Shown here: in pieces, positions 8,508 through 17,541 of the stretch
Position numbering within the stretch: position 1 is the first letter of the stretch
Layout of the letters: every line of letters begins with the position of its first letter
DNA from: an uncultured Bacteroidales bacterium
GTDB lineage: Bacteria; Bacteroidota; Bacteroidia; Bacteroidales; FEN-979
NCBI GenBank assembly: GCA_903887775.1
Contig: CAISRB010000012.1
Coordinates: 186,001-250,000 of the forward strand
Length of the DNA: 64,000 bases
Direction: 5' to 3'
The notes under the pieces: generated by a model
Databases searched by the model: none
Told to the model about the DNA's origin: nothing
What the model saw: the letters and a program-made list of their open reading frames with translations, nothing else
Made by a program: the position numbers and the translations under genes

Positions 8508-10031
8508 TCATATCTTTTTAATGCCCAGATACAACCTTCTCAGGAATTCCTCCTTCCCCAACATCACGGCAATATCCATCATACCCGGGCCCTGGTTTGA
8601 TCCGACTACCAGCAGGCGTAACGGATTCATTAACTGGCCGGTTTTAATTTTTCTGCTCCCGGTAAACTCTTCAACAAGCCGGTGAAGGCTTTCTTTGTCA
8701 AATGGTTCAAGCCTGCTGACCATGGTCGCAAATTCTTCAACATATAAGGCGGTCCCTTCCTGCCATATCTTCTGTTTCACCTGTTGGTCATATGTTTCAG
8801 GAGCCCTGAAAAACAATAAGGAATTCTTCAGAAGGTCAGGCAGTAACTCCACCCTTTCCCTGATCAGTGCGATCACCCTGATCACATATTCAGGATCGGC
8901 ATTGATTCCGTTGGCTGCTAAGGCAGGCTGCAGATAATTGTACAATTCTGCATCAGGTTTTTGCTGTATGTACTTATGATTGAACCAGCGGGCTTTTGGC
9001 GGATCAAATTTCGCTCCTGATTTATTGATCCGGTCAAGAGAAAAGGCCGAAACAAGTTCGTTCATCGAAAAAATTTCCTGTTCCGTACCCGGATTCCATC
9101 CAAGCAAAGCAAGCATATTGATAAATGCCTCAGGCAGGTAACCATCCTCTTTATAACCATGAAAAATATCATCTGAATCAGGGTCTTTCCACTCCAATGG
9201 AAACACCGGGAAACCGAGGCGGTCCCCGTCTCTTTTACTAAGTTTTCCATTGCCGTCGGGCTTCAGAATCAAAGGCAGATGCGCAAATTGGGGCATACTG
9301 CTTTCCCAGCCAAAAAACCGGTATAAGAGCAGATGCATCGGTGCCGATGGCAGCCATTCTTCTCCCCTGATCACATGGGAGATCTTCATCAGGTAGTCAT
9401 CAATTACATTTGCCAGATGATAGGTAGGAAGGCCGTCAGACTTAAAAAGGACTTTATCGTCAAGCGTATCTGTGTGAACTTTAACCTCTCCCCTGATCAG
9501 GTCGTGAAAAATCACTGTCTGGTTTTCGGGAATCAGAATGCGGATCACATAGCGGTCTCCCCTTTCAGTTCTCGTGCTAACCTCATCCGCAGACAGCGAA
9601 AGACTGTTTTTCATCTGCAACCTGGTTTTAACCCCGTATTGAAACTGCTCATGGCCCCGTGAAAGCCTGTTCCTTGCATCTTCAAGCTCGGCAGCCGTAT
9701 CAAAGGCCTTGTATGCATGCCCTTTTTCAAGCAATACCTGAACGTATTCCCTGTAAATCGAAGATCGTTCCGATTGGCGATATGGGGCATGAGGTCCGCC
9801 TTTAATGATATCTTCATCAAATTCAAGTCCGCACCACTTAAGTGATTTAATAATATAATCTTCTGCCCCGGGGACAAACCTGTTCTGGTCGGTATCTTCT
9901 ATTCTGAGGATAAATGCGCCATTATGTTTTCGGGCAAAAAGATAATTATACAGAGCTGTCCGAACTCCGCCAAGATGCAAAGGTCCGGTCGGGCTTGGAG
10001 CAAAGCGAACACGTATTCCTGCTGGTTCCAT
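8508..10031 (-). CDS. gltX: Glutamyl-tRNA synthetase
   Basis: Class I synthetase that charges tRNA-Glu. The HIGH-equivalent is in RFAPSPTGPLHLGGVR (about residues 9-24). The LRIEDTDQNR segment follows, and the KMSKS loop is GKLSKRDGD near 262. The helical anticodon-binding domain fills the C-terminal third. ATG 10031 gives 508 aa, which fits the family. The track start (10088) is a TTG that adds 19 unconserved residues. It is divergent from the DUF4175-like gene. With glnS 3 kb away, the organism appears to charge Gln and Glu with separate enzymes. Confidence 0.96.
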   Translation of the reverse strand: MEPAGIRVRFAPSPTGPLHLGGVRTALYNYLFARKHNGAFILRIEDTDQNRFVPGAEDYIIKSLKWCGLEFDEDIIKGGPHAPYRQSERSSIYREYVQVLLEKGHAYKAFDTAAELEDARNRLSRGHEQFQYGVKTRLQMKNSLSLSADEVSTRTERGDRYVIRILIPENQTVIFHDLIRGEVKVHTDTLDDKVLFKSDGLPTYHLANVIDDYLMKISHVIRGEEWLPSAPMHLLLYRFFGWESSMPQFAHLPLILKPDGNGKLSKRDGDRLGFPVFPLEWKDPDSDDIFHGYKEDGYLPEAFINMLALLGWNPGTEQEIFSMNELVSAFSLDRINKSGAKFDPPKARWFNHKYIQQKPDAELYNYLQPALAANGINADPEYVIRVIALIRERVELLPDLLKNSLLFFRAPETYDQQVKQKIWQEGTALYVEEFATMVSRLEPFDKESLHRLVEEFTGSRKIKTGQLMNPLRLLVVGSNQGPGMMDIAVMLGKEEFLRRLYLGIKKI

Positions 10032-10093
10032 GATAGATGCCGGTTTTCGGGCAGGCAAAGTTAAGGTTATATCCTGTAAGATCAGCAATTTCG

Positions 10094-10101
10094 TAATTTT
10101 G
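10094..10101 (+). promoter_or_regulatory. -7 element upstream of the DUF4175-like gene
   Basis: TAATTTTG fits TAnnTTTG. Transcription would begin near 10108, only 2 bases before the ATG at 10110 and 8 before the ATG at 10116. The mRNA would be nearly leaderless. No good -33 TTG is visible. Confidence 0.35.
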
Positions 10102-10109
10102 CAGTTTCA

Positions 10110-13100
10110 ATGATAATGGACGGGGAAAACATCCTGATCAGTAAACTCAATGAGTTTACCAGGAAATATTATAAGAACAAGATCATCAGGGGGGCCTTGA
10201 TCAGCCTGGGGGTATTATTATCGCTATACCTGATGGAGATCCTGCTCGAGTACTTCAGCTATTTTCCTTCACTGGCCCGTATCATTCTTGTAAACCTTTA
10301 CCTTATAACCACAGCCATTTGCCTGGGATTCCTTGTGATCAAACCTGCATTAAAATACCTGAGGATAGGCAAAACACTGACTAAGGAACAGGCTGCCCTT
10401 ATTATCGGTGAACATTTCAGCGAAATTGGCGATAAACTGCTGAACACACTTCAGCTGATTGAACAACAAAACGATTCAACGGAAAGCGTCGGATTGCTCC
10501 TGGCAAGCATAGACCAGAGGATTAAGGCATTGAAACCGATACCTTTTGTGAAAGTCATAAACCTGAAGAAAAATGCAAAATATCTCAGGTATGCACTTCC
10601 TCCTGTTATTATTTTACTTCTTTTACTGCTGATTGAACCTGCCATCGTATCTGACCCGACCCTAAGGCTGATTCAGTTCAATGAAAAATTTACCCCCCCT
10701 GCCCTATTCAGAATCATCGTGCTTAATAAAGATCTGAAAGCAATGCAGCAGGATGATTTTAACCTCAGGATTGAACTCAGGGGAAATGAAATACCGGAGG
10801 AAGTATTCGTGAAAACAGGAAATTCAACATTTCCGATGAAACGAGAAAACAAATCTGATTATTCCTATAATTTCAAAGCACTTCAGGAAAATACTGTGTT
10901 TACACTTATTGCTGATGAGAAAGAATCGGGGGAATATACAATCAATGTTTATCCCAAGCCCATTATTTTAAATTTTGAAACCCGCCTCGATTACCCATCA
11001 TATACCGGCAAGCAAACCGAGACACTTAGCAACATTGGCGATTTTATTATTCCGGAAGGCACCATACTCTCCTGGATTGTTTATACAAGGGATGTGACAG
11101 CAGTAAAATTCAGAATGCCAAAAGAAGAAATTAAACTTGAAAATAAAACTTCCGGCGTATTTACCTGCTCGAAACGCTTTCCCGAGTCAACCAGATACTC
11201 GATACTCCAGGAGAATGAGTTCTCGAAAAAATCAGATTCCTTAGGGTATTCGGTGACTGTGGTTAAAGATGCTTTTCCTGAGATTACCGTGAAAGAGACT
11301 GCTGATACATCAAACACCGGTAAACTGTTTTTCGAGGGAACTATAAAAGATGATTACGGATTTTCGAAATTACTTTTCTGGTTTTCGGTAAAGGGAGAAA
11401 ACGATAGCTTATATAAACCAGTCAAAACGGAAACAATTGCAATTGATAAAAAAAATCCATCCCAGGTTTACTTTTATTCCCTTGACTTTTCAAACCTGGA
11501 GATTAGTCCCGGTGAACAATATTCTTATTATTTTGAAGTCTGGGATAATGACGGAATACATGGACCAAAACCTGCCCGTACAACAGCGATGACATTTGAA
11601 GTCCCATCCCTCGAGAAAATCGCTGAATCGACTGATCAAAACGCGGAGAACATCAGGAAAGACCTGAATCAGAGCCTGGAGGAAACAAAAAATATTAGCA
11701 AGTCACTGGACGAGATAAACAGAAGAATGGTAGACCAGAATGATGTCACATGGAAAGAAAAAAAGAAAATAGAGGAAGTGATAAAGGCGAATGAGAAAAT
11801 TCAGAAACAGGTAGAAGAGTTTAAGGCAAAAAGCGATCAGAATATAAAGAACGAGCAACAATACCTTAAAACGAGTGAAAGAATATTGGAGAAGCAAAAA
11901 AAGCTTAACGAACTAGCAAACCAGTTGCTCACAGAGGAAATGAAAGAGACGATAAGGGAAATGAAGAAACTGCTTAACCAGATGGACAAGAGCAAGCTGA
12001 ATGACCTTTTGCCCAAGATGAAACAAATGAATGAAAACCTTGAAAAGGAACTCGACCGGAACCTCCAGCTTTTCAAGCAAATAGAGTTTGAAAGAAAACT
12101 TGAACAGAACACGGCAGAATTGAAAAATCTTGCTGATCAGCAAAATAAACTGGCCGATCAGACGAGGGACGAGAAGAAATCAGGCGAAAAGCTGGCATCT
12201 GAGCAAAAAGCAATTGAACAAAAATTCGATACAATCAGCAAATCACTCGATGAGTTAAAAAAGCAAGGCCAGGAAATAGAAAGCACTCCTGATCTTAAAA
12301 ATACGAAAGATGATATAGAGTCTATAAATCAGGAGCTTCTCAGGAACGAAGAGCTGATAAAATCAAAAAAAATGAAGGATGCTTCGAGGAATCAGAAAAA
12401 AACATCCGGGGAAATGAAGGATCTGGCCAATAAACTTGAGAATATGCAGGAAGAATCGACAGAGGAAGCCGAGGAAGAAGATGCCGGAGCTCTCAAACTT
12501 TTATTGCAAAACCTGAATAAGCTTTCATTTCAACAGGAAGATCTGATTTACCAGACTAGGAATATCAATAGGAATGATCCAAAGTATCTTCAATTAATTG
12601 AGGACCAGAAACAGGTCAGTGATAAATTTAAAACGATAGAAGATTCATTAAACAGGATAGCCAGAAGGGAAATTATGATGAAAAGCATCATCACGAAAGA
12701 AGTTTCATCAGTAAAAGAGAATCTGGAGTACACTGAAAAATCACTTCAGGATCGACAGATAGCAGCAGCAATGGCCAGGCAGCAGTATAGTATGACAAGT
12801 ATGAATAATCTTGCGTTATTGCTTGATGAAGCGCTCAGGCAAATGAAAGATCAAATGAATGATGCAAAAATGAGCAGTGGCCAGAAAGCCTGCAAGAAAC
12901 CGGGTAAACAAGGCGGTAAGAAAAGCATGAGTTCGATGAGACAAATGCAGCAGGAAATGAGTGAAAAGCTTGAAAAAATGAAACAGGGCATCAATAATAA
13001 ATCAAAGAATGGAACGAGTCCAAAAACAGGGGAAGAAGAAAGCACGAACAAGGAAATAGCTAAAATGGCAGCAGAGCAGGAAGCGATACGAGAAGCACTT

Positions 13101-13469
13101 CAGGAATATGAGAATGCAATGAAAGAGCAGGGAATAAAGGACAATGGAAACCTTAATATGATTATTGACGGGATGGAGAAGAATGAGAATGATATTTTGA
13201 ATCAACGAATCAATCAGGAAACCATAAACAGGCAGCAACAGATAGTTACAAGAATGCTGGATTCAGAGAAAGCTGAACAAAAGCGGGATAAAGAAGAGAA
13301 AAGGGAATCTGTCGAGGCAAAAAATCAGGTATTAAGTAACCCTGAAGCAAATTTTAAGTATAAGAAGAATAGCAATGCAGGGACAGATATGATTAACTTT
13401 ACGCCTGCACCGGTAAATTATTATTATAGAAGCAAGGCATCAGAGTATATTTTAAAAATAGGGAAATAG
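10110..13469 (+). CDS. DUF4175-like large membrane coiled-coil protein
   Basis: 1119-aa protein of the kind annotated as DUF4175 in Bacteroidota; its function is unknown. Three hydrophobic segments occur near residues 30-50, 57-80 and 158-180. An extracytoplasmic region of about 330 residues with Ig-like strands follows. From about 500 to 1050 there is a very long, Lys/Glu/Gln/Asn-rich coiled coil, with a Met-rich stretch near 890-960. The acidic run STEEAEEEDAG interrupts it near 785. No enzymatic motif is visible. I infer a membrane-anchored structural or scaffold protein. ATG 10110 and 10116 are both possible starts. Confidence 0.75.
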   Translation: MIMDGENILISKLNEFTRKYYKNKIIRGALISLGVLLSLYLMEILLEYFSYFPSLARIILVNLYLITTAICLGFLVIKPALKYLRIGKTLTKEQAALIIGEHFSEIGDKLLNTLQLIEQQNDSTESVGLLLASIDQRIKALKPIPFVKVINLKKNAKYLRYALPPVIILLLLLLIEPAIVSDPTLRLIQFNEKFTPPALFRIIVLNKDLKAMQQDDFNLRIELRGNEIPEEVFVKTGNSTFPMKRENKSDYSYNFKALQENTVFTLIADEKESGEYTINVYPKPIILNFETRLDYPSYTGKQTETLSNIGDFIIPEGTILSWIVYTRDVTAVKFRMPKEEIKLENKTSGVFTCSKRFPESTRYSILQENEFSKKSDSLGYSVTVVKDAFPEITVKETADTSNTGKLFFEGTIKDDYGFSKLLFWFSVKGENDSLYKPVKTETIAIDKKNPSQVYFYSLDFSNLEISPGEQYSYYFEVWDNDGIHGPKPARTTAMTFEVPSLEKIAESTDQNAENIRKDLNQSLEETKNISKSLDEINRRMVDQNDVTWKEKKKIEEVIKANEKIQKQVEEFKAKSDQNIKNEQQYLKTSERILEKQKKLNELANQLLTEEMKETIREMKKLLNQMDKSKLNDLLPKMKQMNENLEKELDRNLQLFKQIEFERKLEQNTAELKNLADQQNKLADQTRDEKKSGEKLASEQKAIEQKFDTISKSLDELKKQGQEIESTPDLKNTKDDIESINQELLRNEELIKSKKMKDASRNQKKTSGEMKDLANKLENMQEESTEEAEEEDAGALKLLLQNLNKLSFQQEDLIYQTRNINRNDPKYLQLIEDQKQVSDKFKTIEDSLNRIARREIMMKSIITKEVSSVKENLEYTEKSLQDRQIAAAMARQQYSMTSMNNLALLLDEALRQMKDQMNDAKMSSGQKACKKPGKQGGKKSMSSMRQMQQEMSEKLEKMKQGINNKSKNGTSPKTGEEESTNKEIAKMAAEQEAIREALQEYENAMKEQGIKDNGNLNMIIDGMEKNENDILNQRINQETINRQQQIVTRMLDSEKAEQKRDKEEKRESVEAKNQVLSNPEANFKYKKNSNAGTDMINFTPAPVNYYYRSKASEYILKIGK

Positions 13470-13558
13470 TAAAAAGGCCGTTTACAGAATACTTCGTATA
13501 TAGGCTTAATTGTAATGCGGGTAGTTTATGTGAAGTTGAAAAACCAAATTATTAGCAC

Positions 13559-14047
13559 ATGAAAAAGGATTACAGGGAAATAGTTATAGCAGGGAAAACT
13601 GAACTATATAAACTCGAAAGGTTTATAGAAGAAATATGTGATTTTCATAATATCAATAATGAATATTTTGGAAATATTCTTCTGGCATCTACAGAGGCAG
13701 CGAACATACTTATTTCTGTTTCTGAGGGGAAAAGCGGTACGGCTCTGGTCATAACCTTTGAGAAAACAGTAAAAGGATTTACCTTCAAACTAAAGTTTAA
13801 CGGGGAAGATATTCCGGGCGGAACAGATCATTTCCTTGAAACCGAGATAAGAAAACATAAACTCGCAAAGGAAATTTATATTATCAAAGCACTTGCAGAT
13901 GAAGTAACGATTTCGGTAAAAGGAGAATCAATAACACTTACCTTTTATGTATCGAGCATGAATTATGAAAAATCCCTGATGAGGATCAATAAACTGAAAG
14001 AATACTGGGTTAAAAAGACCAGTTCAGTAAATAAGGGAAATGAATAA
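13559..14047 (+). CDS. HATPase_c_2-like (anti-sigma-factor-kinase fold) protein
   Basis: 162 aa resembling RsbW/SpoIIAB-type GHKL proteins. The N-box-like segment ILLASTEAANILISV (about residues 40-54) holds the Glu and Asn expected in ExxxN. The downstream region has the strand pattern of the fold. The ATP-lid Gly motifs (DxGxG, GxGL) are not recognisable; the nearest is NGEDIPGG. Nucleotide binding is therefore doubtful. Its last 8 bases overlap ybeY, implying translational coupling. A role as a partner-switch regulator or an inactive adaptor is inference. Confidence 0.6.
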   Translation: MKKDYREIVIAGKTELYKLERFIEEICDFHNINNEYFGNILLASTEAANILISVSEGKSGTALVITFEKTVKGFTFKLKFNGEDIPGGTDHFLETEIRKHKLAKEIYIIKALADEVTISVKGESITLTFYVSSMNYEKSLMRINKLKEYWVKKTSSVNKGNE

Positions 14048-14468
14048 GCAGATTCATTTTTTTTCATATAAAATCAAGTATCTTATAAAAAATAAGCGAA
14101 AGCTGATAGAATGGCTTGAAAGGGTCATTACTGAAAACGGTAAGATCACAGGAGAGATCAACCTGATTATTACAAGCGATAAAGTTTTACAAGAGATTAA
14201 TATAAAATATTTATATACTGACAAATACACCGACACGATCAGCTTTATATTATCAGAGGAGGAAGAAATAGTAAGCGGAGATATTTATATAAGCATTGAA
14301 AGGGTTATTGAAAATGCAGGAAAATACAAAGTCAGCCAGGAAGATGAGTTAAACCGAATCTTAGTCCATAGTGTTTTACATCTAATGGGGTATGATGACA
14401 AAACTCGAAAGGAAAGACTTACGATGAGGAAATTAGAAAATAAATATCTGGACATGGTTATGCAATAA
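14040..14468 (+). CDS. ybeY: Endoribonuclease YbeY (16S rRNA maturation)
   Basis: Metal-dependent single-strand RNase involved in 16S rRNA 3'-end maturation and ribosome quality control. The 142-aa length is typical. The metal motif reads HSVLHLMGYDD (near residue 112). The first two His ligands are present, but the third, usually His (HGxLHLxGYDH), is Asp. From memory this substitution is common in Bacteroidota homologues. It overlaps the preceding HATPase-like gene by 8 bases and is followed by a strong terminator. Confidence 0.92.
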   Translation: MNKQIHFFSYKIKYLIKNKRKLIEWLERVITENGKITGEINLIITSDKVLQEINIKYLYTDKYTDTISFILSEEEEIVSGDIYISIERVIENAGKYKVSQEDELNRILVHSVLHLMGYDDKTRKERLTMRKLENKYLDMVMQ

Positions 14469-14489
14469 AGTATTTCAACTAAGAGGTGG

Positions 14490-14527
14490 ATCGCGTTGAA
14501 TTGTTATTTATTTCAACGCGATTTTTA
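14490..14527 (+). terminator. Intrinsic terminator after ybeY
   Basis: ATCGCGTTGAA (14490-14500) pairs with TTCAACGCGAT (14512-14522), followed by a short T-rich tail. It separates ybeY from the mnmG unit. Confidence 0.85.
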
Positions 14528-14587
14528 TTATAAGGGAAGACAAACACCAGGGGAAAGAAGTATATTAGCTGATAGGTAAGAATTAAT

Positions 14588-14603
14588 TGTTCCACGTGAA
14601 ACT
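14588..14603 (+). other. parS-like ParB binding site (upstream of mnmG)
   Basis: TGTTCCACGTGAAACT matches the Bacillus-type parS consensus TGTTCCACGTGAAACA at 15 of 16 positions, with an intact CACGTG core. It lies in the intergenic region 60 bases before mnmG. A second site lies just past the gene in the opposite orientation. Confidence 0.75.
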
Positions 14604-14663
14604 ATTTCAAAGTTCCAAAGATGAATTATAATTAAGCTAAGGGTTAAAAAGTTTCAAAAATCA

Positions 14664-16544
14664 ATGGGAAGAATTAAAGAGAAATTTGATTTAATAGTCG
14701 TGGGAGGCGGGCATGCAGGATGTGAGGCAGCCGCGGCCGCGGCAAATATGGGATCAAAAGTGTTATTGATTACGATGAATATGACAAACCTCGCACAGAT
14801 GTCATGTAACCCTTCAGTCGGAGGAATAGCAAAAGGTCAAATTGTTCGCGAAATAGATGCTCTGGGAGGATATACAGGAATCGTTGCTGATAATACGATG
14901 ATACAATTTCGGATGCTGAACCTTTCAAAAGGACCTGCAATGTGGAGCCCGAGAGCACAAAACGACAGGGTTTTGTATTCCCTTGAATGGAGAAGTATTT
15001 TAGAGGGGATAAACAATCTGGATTTTTGGCAGGATATCGTAACTTCAGTGATTGTTAAAGGACAAAAAGCTGTCGGAGTTAAAACCCTGATGGGCTTGAA
15101 TTTTTTTTCAAAGACCGTTGTACTTTCAAATGGCACATTTTTAAACGGAATAATACACATTGGAATAAAGCAATTTTCAGGAGGACGAATAGGAGAGGGG
15201 ACCTCAAAAAATTTAACAGAAAACCTTAAAGATTTAGGAATCCTGTCCAGCAGGATGAAAACAGGCACTCCGGTCAGGGCAGATGGAAGATCTCTTGATT
15301 TTTCGAAAATGATTGAACAGAAAGGTGACAAGATCCCCGGAAAATTTTCATTCGCTTCAACACGAAAATTAACAAAACAAAGAAGTTGTTTTCTGACATA
15401 TACAAACCCGGAAGTTCACGAAATATTGAAACAGGGGTTTGATCAGTCGCCTCTGTTTACAGGAAGGATAAAAGGAAGAGGACCCAGGTATTGTCCGTCA
15501 ATTGAAGATAAAATTGAACGGTTTGCTTCGAAGGACAAGCATCAGCTGTTCATTGAGCCGGAAGGCTGGAACACTGTGGAATATTACGTAAACGGATTTT
15601 CATCTTCCTTGCCTGAAGAGATACAGTTTAAAGCTTTGAGAAAAGTCCCGGGGTTTAAAAATGCAAAGTTTTTCAGGCCGGGTTATGCTATAGAATATGA
15701 TTACTTTCCACCATCCCAATTAAGTTTTAATCTTGAAACAAAACAAATTGAAAACCTTTTTTTCGCGGGGCAAATTAATGGAACGACCGGATATGAAGAA
15801 GCTGCTGCCCAGGGATTGATGGCAGGGATTAATGCGCATCTTAAGGTTAAACAAAAGCCGGGCTTCATTTTAAAAAGATCCGAAGCCTATATCGGTGTTT
15901 TAATCGATGATTTAATAACAAAAGGCACAGATGAGCCTTACAGAATGTTTACTTCAAGAGCGGAATACAGGATACTTTTACGGCAGGATAATGCGGACTT
16001 CAGGCTGACTGAGAAATCGCATGAACTGGGATTGGCCAAACCCGAAAGATTAAAAGAGTTAAAAAAGAAATATGGCAAAATACGCAGCCTCGAAAAACTT
16101 ATGCAGGAAGAATCTGTCACGCCGGCAGAAATTAATCCATTTCTTCATACCAGGGGCTTATCGCTGATCAGACAAAAAAACAGGATAGAAACGATAATAC
16201 AAAGGCCACAGGTCAAAATAATCGATCTGTACAGGAACATAGAAAAGATAAGGGAACTGATAGATGCAATAGGCAAGGTTAGAAATGATGAAATAGAAGA
16301 AGCCGAATTGCTTGTTAAATACCGTTCATATATTGAAAAGGAAAAAGAAGTTGCTGACAGACTTGGTAAATTTGAGGATTATTTATTACCCAAAAACCTG
16401 AATTTTCATACTATTTTATCTCTTTCTTATGAGGCCAGGGAAAAATTGTCGAGGATAAAACCCGAAACAATAGGGCAGGCTTCAAGAATAAGTGGAGTGT
16501 CTCCTTCTGATGTTTCTGTTCTTATCGTATTTTTGGGAAAATAG
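14664..16544 (+). CDS. mnmG: tRNA uridine-5-carboxymethylaminomethyl modification enzyme MnmG (GidA)
   Basis: FAD enzyme that, with MnmE, installs cmnm5 at U34 of certain tRNAs. The 626-aa length is standard. The Rossmann FAD motif VVGGGHAGCEAAAAAA is near residue 13. Family signatures include AQMSCNPSVGGIAKGQIVREID near 46, GTFLNGIIHIG, and GTTGYEEAAAQGLMAGINA near 375. The helical C-terminal domain is intact. It is bracketed by two parS-like sites. In many bacteria this gene lies near oriC, which is consistent with that. Confidence 0.97.
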   Translation: MGRIKEKFDLIVVGGGHAGCEAAAAAANMGSKVLLITMNMTNLAQMSCNPSVGGIAKGQIVREIDALGGYTGIVADNTMIQFRMLNLSKGPAMWSPRAQNDRVLYSLEWRSILEGINNLDFWQDIVTSVIVKGQKAVGVKTLMGLNFFSKTVVLSNGTFLNGIIHIGIKQFSGGRIGEGTSKNLTENLKDLGILSSRMKTGTPVRADGRSLDFSKMIEQKGDKIPGKFSFASTRKLTKQRSCFLTYTNPEVHEILKQGFDQSPLFTGRIKGRGPRYCPSIEDKIERFASKDKHQLFIEPEGWNTVEYYVNGFSSSLPEEIQFKALRKVPGFKNAKFFRPGYAIEYDYFPPSQLSFNLETKQIENLFFAGQINGTTGYEEAAAQGLMAGINAHLKVKQKPGFILKRSEAYIGVLIDDLITKGTDEPYRMFTSRAEYRILLRQDNADFRLTEKSHELGLAKPERLKELKKKYGKIRSLEKLMQEESVTPAEINPFLHTRGLSLIRQKNRIETIIQRPQVKIIDLYRNIEKIRELIDAIGKVRNDEIEEAELLVKYRSYIEKEKEVADRLGKFEDYLLPKNLNFHTILSLSYEAREKLSRIKPETIGQASRISGVSPSDVSVLIVFLGK

Positions 16545-16548
16545 AAAT

Positions 16549-16564
16549 TGTTTCACGTGGAACT
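16549..16564 (-). other. parS-like ParB binding site (downstream of mnmG)
   Basis: Plus-strand TGTTTCACGTGGAACT; its reverse complement AGTTCCACGTGAAACA matches the Bacillus-type parS consensus at 15 of 16 bases. The 14-base core is the exact reverse complement of the upstream site. It begins 5 bases after the mnmG stop and ends 6 bases before the next ATG. Confidence 0.75.
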
Positions 16565-16570
16565 ATCAAA

Positions 16571-17461
16571 ATGGAACTATTAAAAAACTGTCCTTCCTGC
16601 AATTCAATCGAATTCAAAACAAATTTTACTGGTTGTGATTACTTCCTTTCAAAGGAGGAGTTCACGATCATGGAATGCATTGATTGCGGACTACGATTCA
16701 CGAACCCAAGACCTGCGTTTGACGACATCATCAAGTATTATAATTCGACTGAATACATCTCTCATGATACCAGCAAAAAAGGATTAGTGACATGGCTTTA
16801 TAAAGCCGCCAGGAATTTTATGCTCAGGAAAAAGTTTTCAATTGTTTCAAATTATTCAAAAGGAAAACGAATCCTCGATATTGGTTGCGGGACAGCTGAG
16901 TTTTTAAACTTTTGCAAGAAACATGGATTTGAAGCTTTCGGTGTTGAGCTTAATGAAAAACCCAGGGAAGCGGGTAAGAAAAATTATGGACTGGATATCA
17001 GGGAAAAAACCCCTGACTTTCAGAATGAGAATTTCAAATTTGACTGTATTACTCTTTGGCATGTCCTGGAGCATATTCATAATTTATCGGAATTAGTCAA
17101 TTCGATAAAGGAACTTTTAAAACCTGATGGAGTTTTAATTATTGCTTTACCGAATTCCTCCTCCTGGGATGCGGTTCATTATAAAAAATACTGGGCGGCC
17201 TATGATCTCCCAAGGCATCTTTACCATTTCAATAAAAACTCATTCAGAAAATTTGCAGGAAACCATCAGCTGAAAATCGTGAAGATTCTTCCACAGGTTC
17301 TTGACTCATTTTACATTTCTTTACTCAGTGAAAAATATATGGGTGGAACTCAAAATTTAATTAAAGCTGGTTTTAAAGGAGCAATATCAAATTTAATGGC
17401 AGGAAAACATGAATCCGGTCATTCAAGTCTGATATATATCCTTTTCCCGGAAATTTCTTAA
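16571..17461 (+). CDS. Class I SAM methyltransferase with N-terminal zinc-ribbon-like motif
   Basis: 296 aa. The N-terminus has two Cys pairs, CPSC and CIDC (residues 8-11 and 36-39), suggesting a small zinc ribbon. SAM motif I is RILDIGCGTAEFL near residue 97. Motif II/III is DCITLWHVLEHIHNL, and PDGVLIIALPNSSS follows. This is the Methyltransf_23 pattern seen in enzymes acting on lipids, quinones or polysaccharides. The substrate is not evident. It is 26 bases after mnmG with the second parS-like site between them. Confidence 0.8.
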   Translation: MELLKNCPSCNSIEFKTNFTGCDYFLSKEEFTIMECIDCGLRFTNPRPAFDDIIKYYNSTEYISHDTSKKGLVTWLYKAARNFMLRKKFSIVSNYSKGKRILDIGCGTAEFLNFCKKHGFEAFGVELNEKPREAGKKNYGLDIREKTPDFQNENFKFDCITLWHVLEHIHNLSELVNSIKELLKPDGVLIIALPNSSSWDAVHYKKYWAAYDLPRHLYHFNKNSFRKFAGNHQLKIVKILPQVLDSFYISLLSEKYMGGTQNLIKAGFKGAISNLMAGKHESGHSSLIYILFPEIS

Positions 17462-17541
17462 TTTTAAGCTCACAGACGAACGATTATTCTTACCGGGACG
17501 ATATCCCGGCCGGAGAAAAATAATGCTTTATAGAAAGCCAA

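Noticed and set aside
11703-13238. Several minus-strand Phe/Ser/Leu-rich ORFs under the DUF4175-like gene
   Set aside because: Reverse-complement artefacts of a Lys/Glu-rich coiled-coil coding sequence.
17493-17509. CCGGGA/TCCCGG hairpin before the large kinase as a terminator
   Set aside because: Six-base stem with no following T run; at most a minor leader structure.
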